From the NCBI RefSeq assembly GCF_003148685.1, contig NZ_QGGR01000007.1:124001-188000 (forward strand): a DNA stretch of 64,000 nucleotides, written 5' to 3'. The translations under genes were made by a program, and so were the position numbers. The DNA is from Actinoplanes xinjiangensis. Its GTDB lineage: Bacteria > Actinomycetota > Actinomycetes > Mycobacteriales > Micromonosporaceae. The notes beneath the pieces were generated by a model. The model saw nothing but the letters and a program-made list of their open reading frames with translations. It did no database searches and had not been told where the DNA came from. This document shows, one piece after another, positions 31,373 to 39,701 of the stretch. Position 1 is the first letter of the stretch; each line of letters begins with the position of its first letter.

Positions 31373-32014
31373 ATGTTGATCAACAGGCTTAGTGCCGCGC
31401 TCCTCTCCACAATGGCCGCGACAGCCGTTGTCGCGGGGACCAGCACGCCGGCTCTCGCGGATCCAAGCTTGGACGTGCCCCTGGTCGTCTCGGCCGAGCT
31501 GCTGTCGACGGCGGGTGACGGATGTAGCCAGCCCGCCATTCACCTGGGCGACAACTGGCTCGACGTCCAGGCACAGACTGGCGGGGACGCGTCTCTACTG
31601 CTCAGCGCGTACACCGCCGTCGGCCAGCGGAGTGTTGCCACCGAATGCGAGCTGCGAGTGCGCCTCCAGCTCGACCAGCCGGCCGAGCTGAAGCCGGCCC
31701 AGTACCTGATGAGTGGATGGCTCACCACCGCGGCTGGGACGAAGGCCGGCCGCTACTTCGAGAGCTCATTCGACGGAACAGACTGGTACGGCCAGCGGAC
31801 CGGCCACTCGGCCGGCGCTACCGGCCCGTTCTACCAGGGCGGCGGAAGCCGCTTCGACCCCCGGTCGGCCTGCTCGACCGAGATCGATCTGTCCTTCCGG
31901 GTCGGTCTGTCCCTGACCTCGACGGATGGTTTGGCGGTCGGCGATGCCATCGGTCTCGATGGCACCAGCGGTGCCGGCGTCGAGTTGAACACCGCGTTCG
32001 GCCCCTGCGCCTGA
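31373..32014 (+). CDS. Secreted protein of unknown function
   Basis: 213 residues from ATG 31373 (ATG 31361 is four codons upstream). A Sec signal peptide is clear: INRLSAALLSTMAATAVVAG followed by an alanine-rich cleavage site near TPALADP. The mature part is about 180 residues with four Cys, beta-rich, ending in a Cys-Ala C-terminus. It resembles actinobacterial secreted proteins of the DUF4360 kind, though weakly. It is monocistronic. No catalytic motif is visible. Confidence 0.75.
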   Translation: MLINRLSAALLSTMAATAVVAGTSTPALADPSLDVPLVVSAELLSTAGDGCSQPAIHLGDNWLDVQAQTGGDASLLLSAYTAVGQRSVATECELRVRLQLDQPAELKPAQYLMSGWLTTAAGTKAGRYFESSFDGTDWYGQRTGHSAGATGPFYQGGGSRFDPRSACSTEIDLSFRVGLSLTSTDGLAVGDAIGLDGTSGAGVELNTAFGPCA

Positions 32015-32075
32015 CGTGGGCACGGGGCTGGGCGGGCCAGGCGGCCCGCCCAGCCCTCTATGCACCACCACAGCG

Positions 32076-32270
32076 GCGACCGCGGGGCGGCTGCGCGAGC
32101 AGATCACCCTGCCGCAGACGAAACTCACCCGCATCGACCGTGAGCGGGTTGACCTGGCCACCACCGACACCAGGCCGCAGCACCTCGCCGCGACCGAGTT
32201 CACCGCCGACGACCCACCATCGTCAGTTCCGCCTACCAGCGGATCCTCACCAACCGGTCGGGTCTGGCTG
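32076..32270 (+). pseudogene. Decayed coding fragment
   Basis: In the gap between the secreted-protein gene and the LacI gene the plus strand encodes LREQITLPQTKLTRIDRERV followed by DLATTDTRPQHLAATEFTADD. The frame then appears shifted: the next recognisable words (TIVSSAYQRIL) are in another frame. This looks like a helical protein segment of the kind seen in small mobile-element-associated actinobacterial proteins, without start, RBS or stop in place. I regard it as a pseudogene remnant; the parent family is only a guess. Confidence 0.4.
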
Positions 32271-32387
32271 GTTGTGGCCGCTGCCAAAAGGCACGTGAGA
32301 CAGCGGTGGGAGCCAGCCGGGCGGGTCGGGCTTGCTGTCCAGCGGTGGGTCCGTGCTGACGGCGCCGCCAAGGCCTGCGCTGACTGC

Positions 32388-33389
32388 TCAGCGCAGCGGC
32401 GCGGTGGACTCGCGGGTGATCAGGCGTACCGGGAAGGTCTCGACCCCGGAGGTGGGCGTGCCCTCCATGGCGGCGGACAGACGCTGCGCCGCTATCCGGC
32501 CGAGATGTTCCAGGTTGAGGTCGATGGTGGTCAGCGGCGGCCGGGAGTTGACGGCCAGGACGCTCCAGTTGTCGAAACCGATGACGGCGACCCGGGACGG
32601 TACGTCGATGCGTTCCTCGTGGAGGACGTCGAGGACACCGCGGGCGATCTCGTCGGAGCCGGCGAAGATGGCGTCGACGTCGGGGCAGCGGTCGAGGAGC
32701 ATGCGGGTCGCGCCGCGGCCCCACGCCTCCGACCACATGCCGAACCAGACTTCGCCGCCGGCCAGGGTCAGGCCCTCTTCGGTGAGGCGGTCGACGGCTC
32801 CGCGGGCACGGTCCTGTGCGGCGCTGTAGCTGGGATCGCCGGTGATGTGGGCGATGCGGCGCCGTCCACAGCGGATCAGATGGTCGACGGCGGTGCGGCC
32901 GCCGCCGGTGTTGTCGGTGATCAGGGACAGGTCGGCCGGGTCGTCGGACGGCGCGTACGCATACACGACCGGCACCGGCAGGTCGCCGAGGGACGTGCGG
33001 GTGTCGGGACGGGCACCGACCACTATCAACCCGTCGACCCGGCGGGACAGCAGCGCCCGGAGATGATGTTTCTCCCGGATGGTGTCGCCGCGCGCGTCGC
33101 AGAGGAACACCGAGGTCTGATCGGAGCCGAACGCGTCCTCGGCGCCCATCAGGATCGGGATGGAGAACCGTCCCTCCAGGTCGGACGTCAGCAGCCCGAC
33201 GGTGCCGCTGCGCTGGGTGATGAGACCCTGGGCGAGCGTGTTCGGGGAGAAGGAGAGCTGTTCGGCGGCGCGGACGACGCGTTCGCGGGTCTCGGCGCGG
33301 ACCTGCGGCTGGCCGTTGAGCGCTTTGGAGGCGGTCGCGACCGAGACGCCGGCGAGTTTGGCGACGTCGCGCAGAGTGGCCCTTGACAA
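32388..33389 (-). CDS. LacI-family transcriptional regulator
   Basis: 333 residues, TTG start at 33389 with GGGAG upstream. The N-terminal HTH is canonical (ATLRDVAKLAGVSVATASKALNG, with the hinge helix region SPNTLAQGL), followed by a sugar-binding domain with VDGLIVVGARPD, DNTGGGRTAVDHLI, AIFAGSDEIARGVL and IGFDNWSVLAVNSRPPLTTI. It represses or activates carbohydrate genes. No sugar-uptake or glycosidase operon is adjacent. The nearest LacI-type palindrome is at 36091-36104, in front of the PmoA-like gene, which is a possible target. The effector sugar is unknown. Confidence 0.93.
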   Translation of the reverse strand: MSRATLRDVAKLAGVSVATASKALNGQPQVRAETRERVVRAAEQLSFSPNTLAQGLITQRSGTVGLLTSDLEGRFSIPILMGAEDAFGSDQTSVFLCDARGDTIREKHHLRALLSRRVDGLIVVGARPDTRTSLGDLPVPVVYAYAPSDDPADLSLITDNTGGGRTAVDHLIRCGRRRIAHITGDPSYSAAQDRARGAVDRLTEEGLTLAGGEVWFGMWSEAWGRGATRMLLDRCPDVDAIFAGSDEIARGVLDVLHEERIDVPSRVAVIGFDNWSVLAVNSRPPLTTIDLNLEHLGRIAAQRLSAAMEGTPTSGVETFPVRLITRESTAPLR

Positions 33390-33484
33390 GAATTATCTCC
33401 CGCATGACGTACGTGAAAACCTTTTCGGCCCGCTGACCGTCAGGTCAGACTAGCTCAGCGGCTTCAAGTCCGAAACATGCGTTC

Positions 33485-34534
33485 TCAGCACAGCGCCCCT
33501 TCGACGAGCGTGTCGGCCGCCTGCTGTTGCCGGAGGTGATCGTCCGGCGCGTCACCGAGCACGCTGTTGACCGACAGCACCACACTGCGCCGGCCGTCGG
33601 GGGTGACGCCGTTGTCGGTGATGTACCCGCCCCAGCCGCCGGGATGACTCCAGTACGTGCCACCGCAGGGTAGGGGACGCTGGAAGATGCCCAGGCCGTA
33701 CCGTGCGCCGGGCATGCCCGGCACGTCGACCGGGACGGTACGGGTCATCTCGGCGAACTCTGCCGGCCGCAGCAGCCGCCCACCGAACAGCGCCCGCAGG
33801 AAGATGGTGACGTCCCGCGTGGTGGAGACGATCGCCGACCCGGTGTCGGCCGGTGCCTGATCGGTGACGTCGACGGCGAGCCGGTACGCGCGGGCGTGCG
33901 GCCGCGGCATCACCGGTGAGCCGCCCGGCCAGGACGTTCCGGTGAGCCCGAGCGGCCGGACGATCCGGCGTTCCACCTCGTCGTACCAGGGCCGCCCGGT
34001 GACCCGCTCGATGATCATGTCGAGCAGGATGTACCCGGTGTTGGAGTAGCTCCAGGCGGTACCGGGCGGGGCGTCCGGCCGGTGCGTCATCGCCCGCCGT
34101 ACCAGCTCCTCCGGGGTGAAGGTGCCGTGGTCCGGGATGTCGTCGTGGAGGCCGCTGGTGTGCTGGAGCAGCTGGCGTACGGTGATGCGCCGCCCGTCGT
34201 TGCCGTTGCCCCGCACCATGCCGGGCAGCCGGCGCTCCACCGGCTCGTCCAGACTCAGGCGTCCCTCGCCGGCGAGTTGCAGGATCACGGTGGCGGTGAA
34301 CATCTTGCCGGTGCTCGCGATGCGGAAACGTCCGTCCGGTGGCACCGGGAGCCCGGTGCGCAGATCGCCGGTACCGCTGGTGGCCACGTGGCCGCGGCCG
34401 TCCCCGGCGACGAAACGGGCCTGCGCGCCGACGATGCCGAGCGCGTGGACGGCGTCGGTATGCCGCTGCAACTCGGCGGACGGCACCGGCGTCCCGGTCA
34501 CGGCCAGGAGTGCGGAGATCAGGAGTGAACGCAT
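33485..34534 (-). CDS. Serine beta-lactamase-like / D-alanyl-D-alanine carboxypeptidase family
   Basis: 349 residues. A short signal peptide (MRSLLISALLAVTGTPVPSA) suggests export. Class C-like motifs: Ser-x-x-Lys in ASTGKMFTATV, Tyr-x-Asn in WSYSNTGYILLDMI, and His-x-Gly in YWSHPGGWGG near the C-terminus. Related enzymes hydrolyse peptides with D-amino acids, esters or beta-lactams. Catalytic residues are intact. It is transcribed away from the kinase-like gene at 34609. Whether it gives beta-lactam resistance cannot be read from the sequence. Confidence 0.9.
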   Translation of the reverse strand: MRSLLISALLAVTGTPVPSAELQRHTDAVHALGIVGAQARFVAGDGRGHVATSGTGDLRTGLPVPPDGRFRIASTGKMFTATVILQLAGEGRLSLDEPVERRLPGMVRGNGNDGRRITVRQLLQHTSGLHDDIPDHGTFTPEELVRRAMTHRPDAPPGTAWSYSNTGYILLDMIIERVTGRPWYDEVERRIVRPLGLTGTSWPGGSPVMPRPHARAYRLAVDVTDQAPADTGSAIVSTTRDVTIFLRALFGGRLLRPAEFAEMTRTVPVDVPGMPGARYGLGIFQRPLPCGGTYWSHPGGWGGYITDNGVTPDGRRSVVLSVNSVLGDAPDDHLRQQQAADTLVEGALC

Positions 34535-34608
34535 GACGACACGCTAGGCCGGGTCAAGGGGCCGGCTCGATCCTGCTGACCACCGGAGAGAGGGTAGGGC
34601 TGGCTAGA

Positions 34609-35640
34609 GTGTGGACAGTGGAAGACGATCTCGAACGGGTCGGCCGGCACCGTGCGCTGTCGGCGCGGTTGGCCGCCCTGGACGACGCCGGCATCACGGC
34701 GCTGCTGGGGGAGACGACGGCCGGTTTCGGCGGGCGGACCGCGACGACGACCGTCGACGGTGTTCCGGTCTTCGTCAAACTGGTGCCGTTGACCGACCTG
34801 GAGCGGCGCCCGGAGAACGTCGGCTCGACGGCGAACCTGTTCGGCCTCCCGCCGTTCTACCAGTACGGCATCGGCTCGGTCGGGTTCGGCGCCTGGCGGG
34901 AGCTCGCCGTGCACACCATGACGACCGCGTGGGTGCTGGAGGGCCGGTACGCCGGTTTCCCGCTCGTCCACCACTGGCGTGTGCTGCCGCAACCGCCGAA
35001 CCCGGCCGGCCCCGGTGAGGTGGAGCAATGGGTGCGGCACTGGGAGGGCGACGAGACGATCCGTGCCCGGCTGGAGGCGATCGACGCGGCCACGGCCGCC
35101 GTGGTCCTGTTCATGGAGCACATTCCGCTGACCGTCGACGCGTGGCTGACCGGGCGGGTCGCGGCCGGCGACCAGGAGGCGTACGCCGTCGTCGACCGCG
35201 CCGTTCAGGAGGGTGTGGCGTTCCTGGGTTCGCAGGGCCTGACCCATTTCGACGCGCACTTCCTCAACCTGCTGACCGACGGGCGCCGCGTCTACTTCGC
35301 CGATTTCGGGCTGGCCGCCCACACCGGGTTCGACTTCGACGCCGCCGAGGCGGACTTCCACCGGCGGCACCGCGACTACGACCGTGCCTACACGGCGGCC
35401 CACCTCGCCCGGTGGCTGATCAGCAAGCTACTGGAGGTGCCCTGGCCGGAGGTCCTGGATCGGCTCCGCGCGTTCGCCGCGGATCCGGCCGGCCTGGGCC
35501 TCCCCGGGCCGGCCGCCCGCATGGTCCGCTGTCACCTGCCGGCCGCGCTGGTGATGGGCGAGTTCTTCGAGGAGCTGTGGCACGTCAGCAAGCGCACGCC
35601 GTTTCCCGCCGAGATGCTCGCCGCGGCGCTCAGGCGCTGA
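34609..35640 (+). CDS. Aminoglycoside-phosphotransferase/protein-kinase-like protein
   Basis: 343 residues, GTG start at 34609 (or GTG 34618). The N-lobe lysine is probably in GVPVFVKLVPL. The catalytic loop is LTHFDAHFLNLLTD (HxDxxxxN) and the metal-binding motif is YFADFGLA. These define the kinase-like fold shared by APH enzymes and some unusual Ser/Thr kinases. The substrate could be a small alcohol or amine or a protein. It ends 11 bp inside the convergent STAS gene. No resistance neighbour is present, so antibiotic modification is not implied. Confidence 0.75.
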   Translation: MWTVEDDLERVGRHRALSARLAALDDAGITALLGETTAGFGGRTATTTVDGVPVFVKLVPLTDLERRPENVGSTANLFGLPPFYQYGIGSVGFGAWRELAVHTMTTAWVLEGRYAGFPLVHHWRVLPQPPNPAGPGEVEQWVRHWEGDETIRARLEAIDAATAAVVLFMEHIPLTVDAWLTGRVAAGDQEAYAVVDRAVQEGVAFLGSQGLTHFDAHFLNLLTDGRRVYFADFGLAAHTGFDFDAAEADFHRRHRDYDRAYTAAHLARWLISKLLEVPWPEVLDRLRAFAADPAGLGLPGPAARMVRCHLPAALVMGEFFEELWHVSKRTPFPAEMLAAALRR

Positions 35641-35968
35641 CGGCGCCCTTCTCCACGGACAGTATCCCGGCGACGCCGGCGGCCCGGAGCGTGTCCCGGA
35701 CGATGCCCTGCGCGTTGGCCACGCTGAGGGCCCGGCCGTGCCGTAGCGCCACCTGCCGGCCGGTGAGCAGGCATCGCACACCCGCCGCGCCGAGGAACGG
35801 CACTGCCGCGAGGTCGACCACCACGTGGCGGACCCCGGTCTGCTCGGCGGCGTTGATCAGGATGAGGCTGAGCGCCTCACCGACGTCATGGTCGATCTCG
35901 CCGCTGACCATGATCCGCACGACGCCGTCACCGTCGTCGTGTTTGCACACCGTGAACGGGCCGGTCAT
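35630..35968 (-). CDS. STAS-domain anti-anti-sigma factor
   Basis: 112 residues, a single STAS domain (VVRIMVSGEIDHDVGEAL, then HVVVDLAAVPFLGAAGVRCLL). GGAGGGG precedes ATG 35968. Classical antagonists have Asp-Ser-Ser in this loop, with Ser phosphorylated by an anti-sigma kinase. Here it reads Gly-Ala-Ala, so the phospho-acceptor is absent and control must differ (constitutively active, or binding-only). No cognate anti-sigma kinase gene is next to it. Its 3' end overlaps the convergent kinase-like gene by 11 bp. Confidence 0.85.
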   Translation of the reverse strand: MTGPFTVCKHDDGDGVVRIMVSGEIDHDVGEALSLILINAAEQTGVRHVVVDLAAVPFLGAAGVRCLLTGRQVALRHGRALSVANAQGIVRDTLRAAGVAGILSVEKGAVSA

Positions 35969-36057
35969 TTCACTTCCCCTCCGTCGAAGCCCTGATTCTC
36001 CGGCACCGTGGCCGGTTCCGGGCCCGGATCACCTGGTTGGTGGAGAACTTCTCTCGC

Positions 36058-36104
36058 TTGCCCGTTCGCGGTCGGGGCCACTAGGCTGCTGGAAAGCGCT
36101 TTCC
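36058..36104 (+). promoter_or_regulatory. Promoter with LacI-type operator for the PmoA-like gene
   Basis: TTGCCC (36058-36063), an 18-bp spacer and TAGGCT (36082-36087) form a plausible housekeeping promoter. Just downstream, GGAAAGCGCTTTCC (36091-36104) is a perfect 14-bp palindrome with a central CG, the hallmark of LacI/GalR-family operators in actinomycetes. It covers the expected transcription start, so binding would block initiation. The ribosome binding site GGAGGTGGGGG follows directly. Confidence 0.75.
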
Positions 36105-36121
36105 TGGAGGTGGGGGATCGG

Positions 36122-36913
36122 ATGACCGAGCTGCACGTGGACGGAACCCGGGTGGCCACCTATGTGGACGCCCCCGAACTCGACATCCGTCTCGCGCCCC
36201 GCCCCTACCTGCACCCGGTGCGCACCCTGGGCGGCACGGTCGTCACCGCCGAACTCCCGGAGGACCACCCCTGGCATCTCGGGGTGTCGGTCACCATGCA
36301 GGACGTCGACGGTATCAACGTCTGGGGCGGCCGCACCTACGTGCGCGATCAAGGCTACATCTGGCGCGACGACCACGGCCGCGTCCTCTCCGAGGGCCGC
36401 ACGCCGCTTCCCGGCGGCTTCACCGAGAACCTGCGATGGGTCGACGCGGGCGGCCGGCTCCTGCTTCGCGAGCAGCGTTCGGTCACCGCCCGCCCGGGCC
36501 CGCGCGGTTGGCGGCTTTTCTTCCGGTACGCGCTAGGGGCCCCCGCCCAGTCAGAGGTGACGATCGGGAGCCCGGCGACGAACGGGCGCACCGGGGGAGC
36601 GGGCTACGGCGGCTTCTTCTGGCGCGCCACCGAGGGCGCCGCGGTGGCGTTCACCCCGTCCGGTGGTGAACCGCACGGTTCCACCGACCCCTGGTTGGCA
36701 CTGTCCGTCGAGGATGCGTACACCCTGGTCTTCACCGGTCTGGACGGCGACGACCGCTGGTTCGCCCGCACCGGCGACTACAACGGTGTCTGCGCCGCCC
36801 TGGCCTGGGAGGACCCGCTCACCATCAAGCCGGGCATCCCCCTGACCCGCGAGATCACCGTCCTGATCGCCGACGGCCGCCTGACCCGCGACGAGGTAGC
36901 CGCCGCCGTGTAG
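36122..36913 (+). CDS. PmoA-like (DUF6807) family protein
   Basis: 263 residues from ATG 36122, with GGAGGTGGGGG before it. It matches the PmoA/DUF6807 family: RPYLHPVRTLGGT near residue 23, LPEDHPWHLGVSVTMQDVDGINVWGGRTYV, then GGYGGFFWR-like and GSTDPWLAL segments. The family name comes from a historical 'methane oxygenase PmoA' label, but these proteins are soluble, beta-rich and usually found with carbohydrate-degrading genes. They have no link to methane oxidation. A LacI-type operator in front supports a role in sugar use. Confidence 0.82.
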   Translation: MTELHVDGTRVATYVDAPELDIRLAPRPYLHPVRTLGGTVVTAELPEDHPWHLGVSVTMQDVDGINVWGGRTYVRDQGYIWRDDHGRVLSEGRTPLPGGFTENLRWVDAGGRLLLREQRSVTARPGPRGWRLFFRYALGAPAQSEVTIGSPATNGRTGGAGYGGFFWRATEGAAVAFTPSGGEPHGSTDPWLALSVEDAYTLVFTGLDGDDRWFARTGDYNGVCAALAWEDPLTIKPGIPLTREITVLIADGRLTRDEVAAAV

Positions 36914-37028
36914 CCGCCCGCCCGCCCGGTGGCCGCCGGCTCAGTGGCGGGCCGGCTCAGTGGCCGCTCGTCCCGTGGCCGCCGGCCCGGAACGGCCGGT
37001 GTGCTCAGGGTCCGCGAACCCTGACCGC

Positions 37029-37598
37029 TCACCGTTCCCTGGGCGCGGCCGGCCACTCCTCGCCCGTGTTGCTCGCGGTGAGCCGCCCGTCCACCAGCTC
37101 CACCCAGACGTCCTCGTCGGTGGCCGCCGGCCCGGCGAACTCCGCCGGGTCCGTCTCGTCCAGCAGGAACACGACGTGCAGGGCGTTCCGCTCGTTGTAG
37201 TCGACGTCGAGAGACCCGTCGCCGTCGATCCGCAGGTTCGCCTGCCAGGCCCCCTGACACAGAACCGCCACGAACAACCCTAGATGATCGGCGCCCAGCA
37301 ACGGGTCCGCGTGCTCGATCAGAATCGCCAGATCAGACGTCGCCGCCGTATGACTGTGCCGCTCGTGCAGACTGGCGGCGAGCGAGTCCCAGTTGTGGCT
37401 GAAATACGCCGGCAGATCCACCTCCCGCGCGAACGCCGCCATCAGCGAGCCCGGCTCCAGCAGCTCCCGCCCGTCGAGCCGCACCACCGCCCCACCCGCG
37501 TCCCTCAGCCGCTGTGCCTCGCCGTCGACCCAGGGATCATCGGCCCGGGTGAAGATCACCCAAGGCTCCCGGCACTCGGTCAGTGATGGTTCCGTCAT
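37029..37598 (-). CDS. Barstar-family protein
   Basis: 189 residues. The barstar core spans about 30-95, with GRELLEPGSLMAAFAREVDLPAYFSHNWDSLAASLHE, matching the FPxYFGxNWDAL signature of barnase inhibitors. The C-terminal 80 residues are an extra acidic domain. No barnase-like ribonuclease gene is adjacent, so it is either an orphan immunity protein or a housekeeping member. ATG 37598 has no strong Shine-Dalgarno sequence. Confidence 0.82.
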   Translation of the reverse strand: MTEPSLTECREPWVIFTRADDPWVDGEAQRLRDAGGAVVRLDGRELLEPGSLMAAFAREVDLPAYFSHNWDSLAASLHERHSHTAATSDLAILIEHADPLLGADHLGLFVAVLCQGAWQANLRIDGDGSLDVDYNERNALHVVFLLDETDPAEFAGPAATDEDVWVELVDGRLTASNTGEEWPAAPRER

Positions 37599-38090
37599 GC
37601 CGCCGATCTTCGCAGGCCCCCATCTCGGCCCTCATCGGGTTCCATGATGACGGCGTGCCAGACCTCGACACGAGCACGAGTGAACAGACCGTTGTGAGAC
37701 CGGGACAGCGGTCGCGGCTCTCGACTTTCGCCGGACGGCAGCGCCGGCGACGTCGATCAGCGCCCACGATCGCTCAACGTGGGCTACCGCTTCGTTCTGG
37801 CACGGATGAACGCACACGATGGCCGGATCGTGTGCGTGGAACCACGTCATGGCAACGACCAGAGCCCACACAACTCTTGTGTGCGTCCCTGCCCTCGCTC
37901 GCACCCCGACCCCACACGGAACGAGACCGTGACCGCGAAAGCTCTCCAAGATGGCCGTGCGCCCGCCGACCATCCGAGACACCTGACCCGAGGTGATCAC
38001 GCCGAGATCGGTCAGCCCACCACGGCCGCAACACCTTCGGCCCGACCCTGGTGCACCGCGCCGCCCCCCGATGCGCGAAGCTCGACGGCT
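37599..38090. other. Intergenic region with two perfect hairpins
   Basis: About 490 bp between the divergent barstar and mannosyltransferase genes, with no credible gene. It contains CGCACACGAT-GGCCGG-ATCGTGTGCG (37811-37836, 10-bp perfect arms) and CACACAA-CTC-TTGTGTG (37867-37883, 7-bp perfect arms), 30 bp apart. Near 37640 the sequence TTCCATGATGACGGCGTGCC resembles one at about 30712 in the other gene-poor stretch. The hairpins could be part of a structured RNA, a decayed element or regulator sites. Confidence 0.55.
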
Positions 38091-39665
38091 ATGGGGCTGA
38101 GTATTCTCCGGTGGCTGGGGCTGGCCGGTTCATTGATGCTGGCGGGCGCCGGATGGCTCGGCGGCGCACTACCGGGCGCCGATCTGGAGGCCACCCCGCT
38201 CAGCGTCGCCCGCAGTACCTACGGGCCGGTCATTCTCGGACTCTGGCTCGTCGGGACAGCCCTGGCCGCCTACGCCTGGTGGTCCGCGCGCGACCGGGTT
38301 CCGTCGCTGCGGTGGGCGATTGGGACAGTCTTCCTCTGGCTGCTGCCGTTCCTGTTCGTGCCGCCGATGGGCAGCCGCGACGTGTACTCCTATGCCTGCC
38401 AGGGTGAGATGTTCACGCACGGGCTGGACCCGTACCGGCTGGGCGTCTCGGCGCTGCCGTGCACCTGGCTGGACACGGTGGCGGAGATCTGGCGGGACAC
38501 CGTCACCCCGTACGGCCCCCTGTTTCTCCTGATCGCCGGCGCCGCGGTCGCGGTGGGCCAGTCGCTGACCGGCACCATCGTCGTCTTCCGCCTGGTCACC
38601 CTGGCCGCGATCGTCGTGGTCGCCGCCTGCCTGCCGGCGCTGGCGCGCCGGTGCGGCATCGCGCCGGAACGCGCCGTCTGGGTCGCGCTCGCCGGGCCGC
38701 TGATCGGCGCCCACATGCTGGCCGCGCCACACAACGACGCGGTCATGATCGCGTTGCTGGTGGCCGCTCTCTTCCTGATCGTACGAGCGGACGCCCGCCC
38801 GATCCCGCTGCTCACCGGTGGTGTCCTGCTCGGATTCGCGGTCGCCGTGAAAGCGACCGCGATCGTGGTGATCCCGTTCGCGGTCGTGATCGCGATGCGC
38901 CGCCTGACCACTCCGGATCGGCCCGACCCGCTGTCATCCGCGACCGTTCCGGATCACCCGGACCCGCTGTCGTCCGCGACCGTTCCGGATCACCCGGACC
39001 CGCTGAACTCCGCGGCCGGCCCGGGTCGGCCGGACCGCTGGCGGGGCCTGCGCGCCGAGATCGGCCCGCTGGCCAGGGCGGCAGCGCTGGTCGGCGGATC
39101 ATCGGTGGCAGCGCTGCTGGCGGTGACCGTGGCGAGCGGCCTCGGCTTCGGCTGGGTGCCCGCGATGCGGGGCAGCACCACGATCATCCAGTTCACCTCA
39201 CCCCCGACCGCGATCGGCATGACCCTCACCTACGCCGGCCAGGCGCTGTTCCCCGGGTTCGACGCGGTGCCGCCGGTGCGGGCGCTGGCGCTGGTGGCGC
39301 TCACGACCGTACTCGTCATGCTCTTCGTCGCCGCGCTGCGTGCCGCGGACCGGGTCACGGCCGCCCTGCGGGGAGCCGCCTTCGGGATGGCCGCCCTGGT
39401 CCTGCTGTCGCCGGTCTTCCACCCCTGGTATCTGATGTGGCCGCTCACCCTGCTCGCCGCCGTCACCGTGCGGACCAGCGCGTTCATGTGGATCACCATG
39501 GTGGCGGCGTTCTCGGTGCTGCCGGACGGTGGCGGCCTGCCCCGCTTCGTGAAGTTCCCGGGTGCGCCGCTCATGACGATCCTGCTGATCGTGCTGGCGG
39601 TCCGGTTTATCAGGCGGCGCACAGCCGTGCCACAAGCAGATCCTCAGGAGGCGACCTTTCCTTGA
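38091..39665 (+). CDS. MptB-like polyprenol-phosphate mannosyltransferase (GT-C)
   Basis: 524 residues from ATG 38091, with about 12-13 transmembrane helices. The GT-C-type first loop after helix 4 reads MGSRDVYSYACQGEMFTHGLDPY, with the catalytic-type Asp and Tyr residues of the MptB/alpha-1,6-mannosyltransferase family; FHPWYLMWPL near the C-terminus is also family-typical. It would add mannose to lipomannan-type glycolipids from polyprenol-phosphomannose on the outer face of the membrane. A cytoplasmic loop (about residues 275-315) is built from a 36-bp tandem repeat. A frame reaching 312 bp further upstream is arginine/proline-rich and rejected. Confidence 0.85.
   Translation: MGLSILRWLGLAGSLMLAGAGWLGGALPGADLEATPLSVARSTYGPVILGLWLVGTALAAYAWWSARDRVPSLRWAIGTVFLWLLPFLFVPPMGSRDVYSYACQGEMFTHGLDPYRLGVSALPCTWLDTVAEIWRDTVTPYGPLFLLIAGAAVAVGQSLTGTIVVFRLVTLAAIVVVAACLPALARRCGIAPERAVWVALAGPLIGAHMLAAPHNDAVMIALLVAALFLIVRADARPIPLLTGGVLLGFAVAVKATAIVVIPFAVVIAMRRLTTPDRPDPLSSATVPDHPDPLSSATVPDHPDPLNSAAGPGRPDRWRGLRAEIGPLARAAALVGGSSVAALLAVTVASGLGFGWVPAMRGSTTIIQFTSPPTAIGMTLTYAGQALFPGFDAVPPVRALALVALTTVLVMLFVAALRAADRVTAALRGAAFGMAALVLLSPVFHPWYLMWPLTLLAAVTVRTSAFMWITMVAAFSVLPDGGGLPRFVKFPGAPLMTILLIVLAVRFIRRRTAVPQADPQEATFP
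38913..39041 (+). repeat. In-frame 36-bp tandem repeat in the mannosyltransferase gene
   Basis: Three full 36-bp units (38913-38948, 38949-38984, 38985-39020) and a degenerate partial fourth (to about 39041) encode a 12-residue unit of the type PDHPDPLSSATV. Units 1 and 2 differ at only a few bases. The copies keep the frame, so array expansion or contraction would change a cytoplasmic loop by multiples of 12 residues without breaking the protein. Confidence 0.9.
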
Positions 39666-39701
39666 GTCGTCCAGCTCCCGTGGCGACGAAGGATGGCCCG
39701 C

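Noticed and set aside
36122..36913. Methane monooxygenase subunit
   Set aside because: The PmoA name is a legacy label of this soluble family; no membrane helices or other pmo genes are present.
37779..38090. N-terminal extension of the mannosyltransferase to 37779
   Set aside because: The added 104 residues are His/Pro/Arg-rich without similarity, cross two perfect hairpins and precede the first membrane helix unnaturally.
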